DNA of 64,000 nt from CALKWS01 sp051020515 (GTDB taxonomy: Bacteria > Actinomycetota > Actinomycetes > Actinomycetales > Beutenbergiaceae). This document shows, piece by piece, positions 63,676-64,000 of the stretch. The notes below the pieces were generated by a model. It ran no database searches. It saw nothing but the letters and a program-made list of their open reading frames with translations, and was not told where the DNA came from. The stretch lies in the NCBI RefSeq assembly GCF_051020515.1, contig NZ_CP194857.1:930001-994000 (forward strand), written 5' to 3'. The stretch's first letter is position 1. The number at the start of each line of letters is the position of its first letter. The position numbers and the translations under genes are program-made.

Positions 63676-64000
63676 TCAGGGTTCGCCCAGCGGATGGAAG
63701 CGGCGGGCGTAGTACACCACCGGGCTGGAGGCGCGCCCGCGATGGACCTCGAGTACCTCGCCGACCACCAATTCGGAACCACCCACCGGCACGGTCCGGA
63801 TGGGACGGCAGCGCAGTGCCGCACGCGCGCTGGGTAGGTAGGGCTCCCCGGTGGCGAGCTCGGACCAGCCCTGCCCGGCGGTGAATCGCTCGGTGCCGGA
63901 GCGAGCGTAGACGGTGGCGATCTCTACGTCGTGCCGGTCGAGCAGGTGCACCACGAATGTGCGGGCGGACAGGATCGCTGCGGCACTGGTGCCGGCACGG
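63676..64000 (-). CDS. Flavin reductase-like domain protein, cut by the window edge
   Basis: C-terminal part only; the start lies beyond base 64000. Visible are TSAAAILSARTFVVHLLDRHDVE, RFTAGQGW, LRCRPIRTVPVGGSELVVGEVLEVH and VVYYARRFHPLGEP, the order found in FMN-binding flavin reductases that supply reduced flavin to monooxygenases. The strand C-R...GGSELVVGEV is the FMN-pocket region. Convergent with the lipid kinase gene. Confidence 0.82.
   Translation of the reverse strand, partial: RAGTSAAAILSARTFVVHLLDRHDVEIATVYARSGTERFTAGQGWSELATGEPYLPSARAALRCRPIRTVPVGGSELVVGEVLEVHRGRASSPVVYYARRFHPLGEP

Overview
The window is high-GC DNA from an actinobacterium, most likely a Micrococcales-type lineage (inference). 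Support comes from an Lsr2 nucleoid protein, a Bpa-type proteasome activator ending in GQYL, a WXG100-like/DUF1023 gene pair, SPFH/zinc-ribbon genes, many GTG starts and abundant ATGA/GTGA translational coupling. It reads as ordinary chromosome with a few accessory patches. I found no CRISPR array, insertion sequence, rRNA operon or prophage.

Layout. 1-2.9 kb: YczE-like membrane protein, GNAT acetyltransferase, FAD oxidoreductase and a VOC protein. 3.0-11.5 kb: a tightly coupled seven-gene peptide-uptake operon (binding lipoprotein, two permeases, two ATPases) ending in a DUF885 metallo-hydrolase and an amidohydrolase. 11.6-13.5 kb: BrkB-type and small-exporter-like membrane proteins. 13.6-17.8 kb: a sugar ABC importer lacking its ATPase, divergent from a sirtuin. 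17.8-23.1 kb: tadA with upstream 45-bp tandem repeats, upp, metZ behind a SAM riboswitch, gpsA and an alpha/beta hydrolase. 23.2-29.3 kb: a multi-pass membrane protein facing three small anchored exported proteins, then lsr2, then a WXG100-like/DUF1023/hypothetical operon behind a terminator hairpin. 29.5-32.8 kb: GDPD phosphodiesterase, a MarR-like regulator and a ThuA/Gfo-Idh pair. 33.0-33.9 kb: a wrecked Wadjet JetD fragment next to a VapBC pair read as one frame. 34-38 kb: CynX-like MFS, DUF1989, MOSC and ornithine-cyclodeaminase-like genes. 38.3-41.3 kb: a three-gene SPFH, zinc-ribbon and membrane-protein operon. 41.4-46.8 kb: a site-2-type metalloprotease-like protein, hypotheticals, and a MarR regulator divergent from a flavin monooxygenase plus multicopper oxidase across a clear palindrome. 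46.9-51.4 kb: three tRNAs, transporters, NUDIX and quinone oxidoreductase. 51.5-64 kb: universal stress protein, a very large secreted fusion of a NagZ-type GH3 and a NamZ-type DUF1343 (GH171) domain with a C-terminal FIMAH-like domain, double GNAT, AGE epimerase, DinB, bpa, HAD, serS, diacylglycerol kinase-like and the start of a flavin-reductase gene.

One feature colours the whole window. Nineteen sites, most of them in C or G runs, break or join otherwise well-conserved reading frames (GNAT, VOC, DUF885, amidohydrolase, tadA, ThuA, VapBC, flavin monooxygenase, MFS, AGE, HAD, diacylglycerol kinase and others). Protein similarity resumes immediately in the neighbouring frame each time. This looks like uncorrected homopolymer error in the assembly rather than mass pseudogenisation, so coordinates for those genes are given as repaired spans. 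The JetD remnant is different: it carries an in-frame stop and lacks most of its length, so it looks truly dead.
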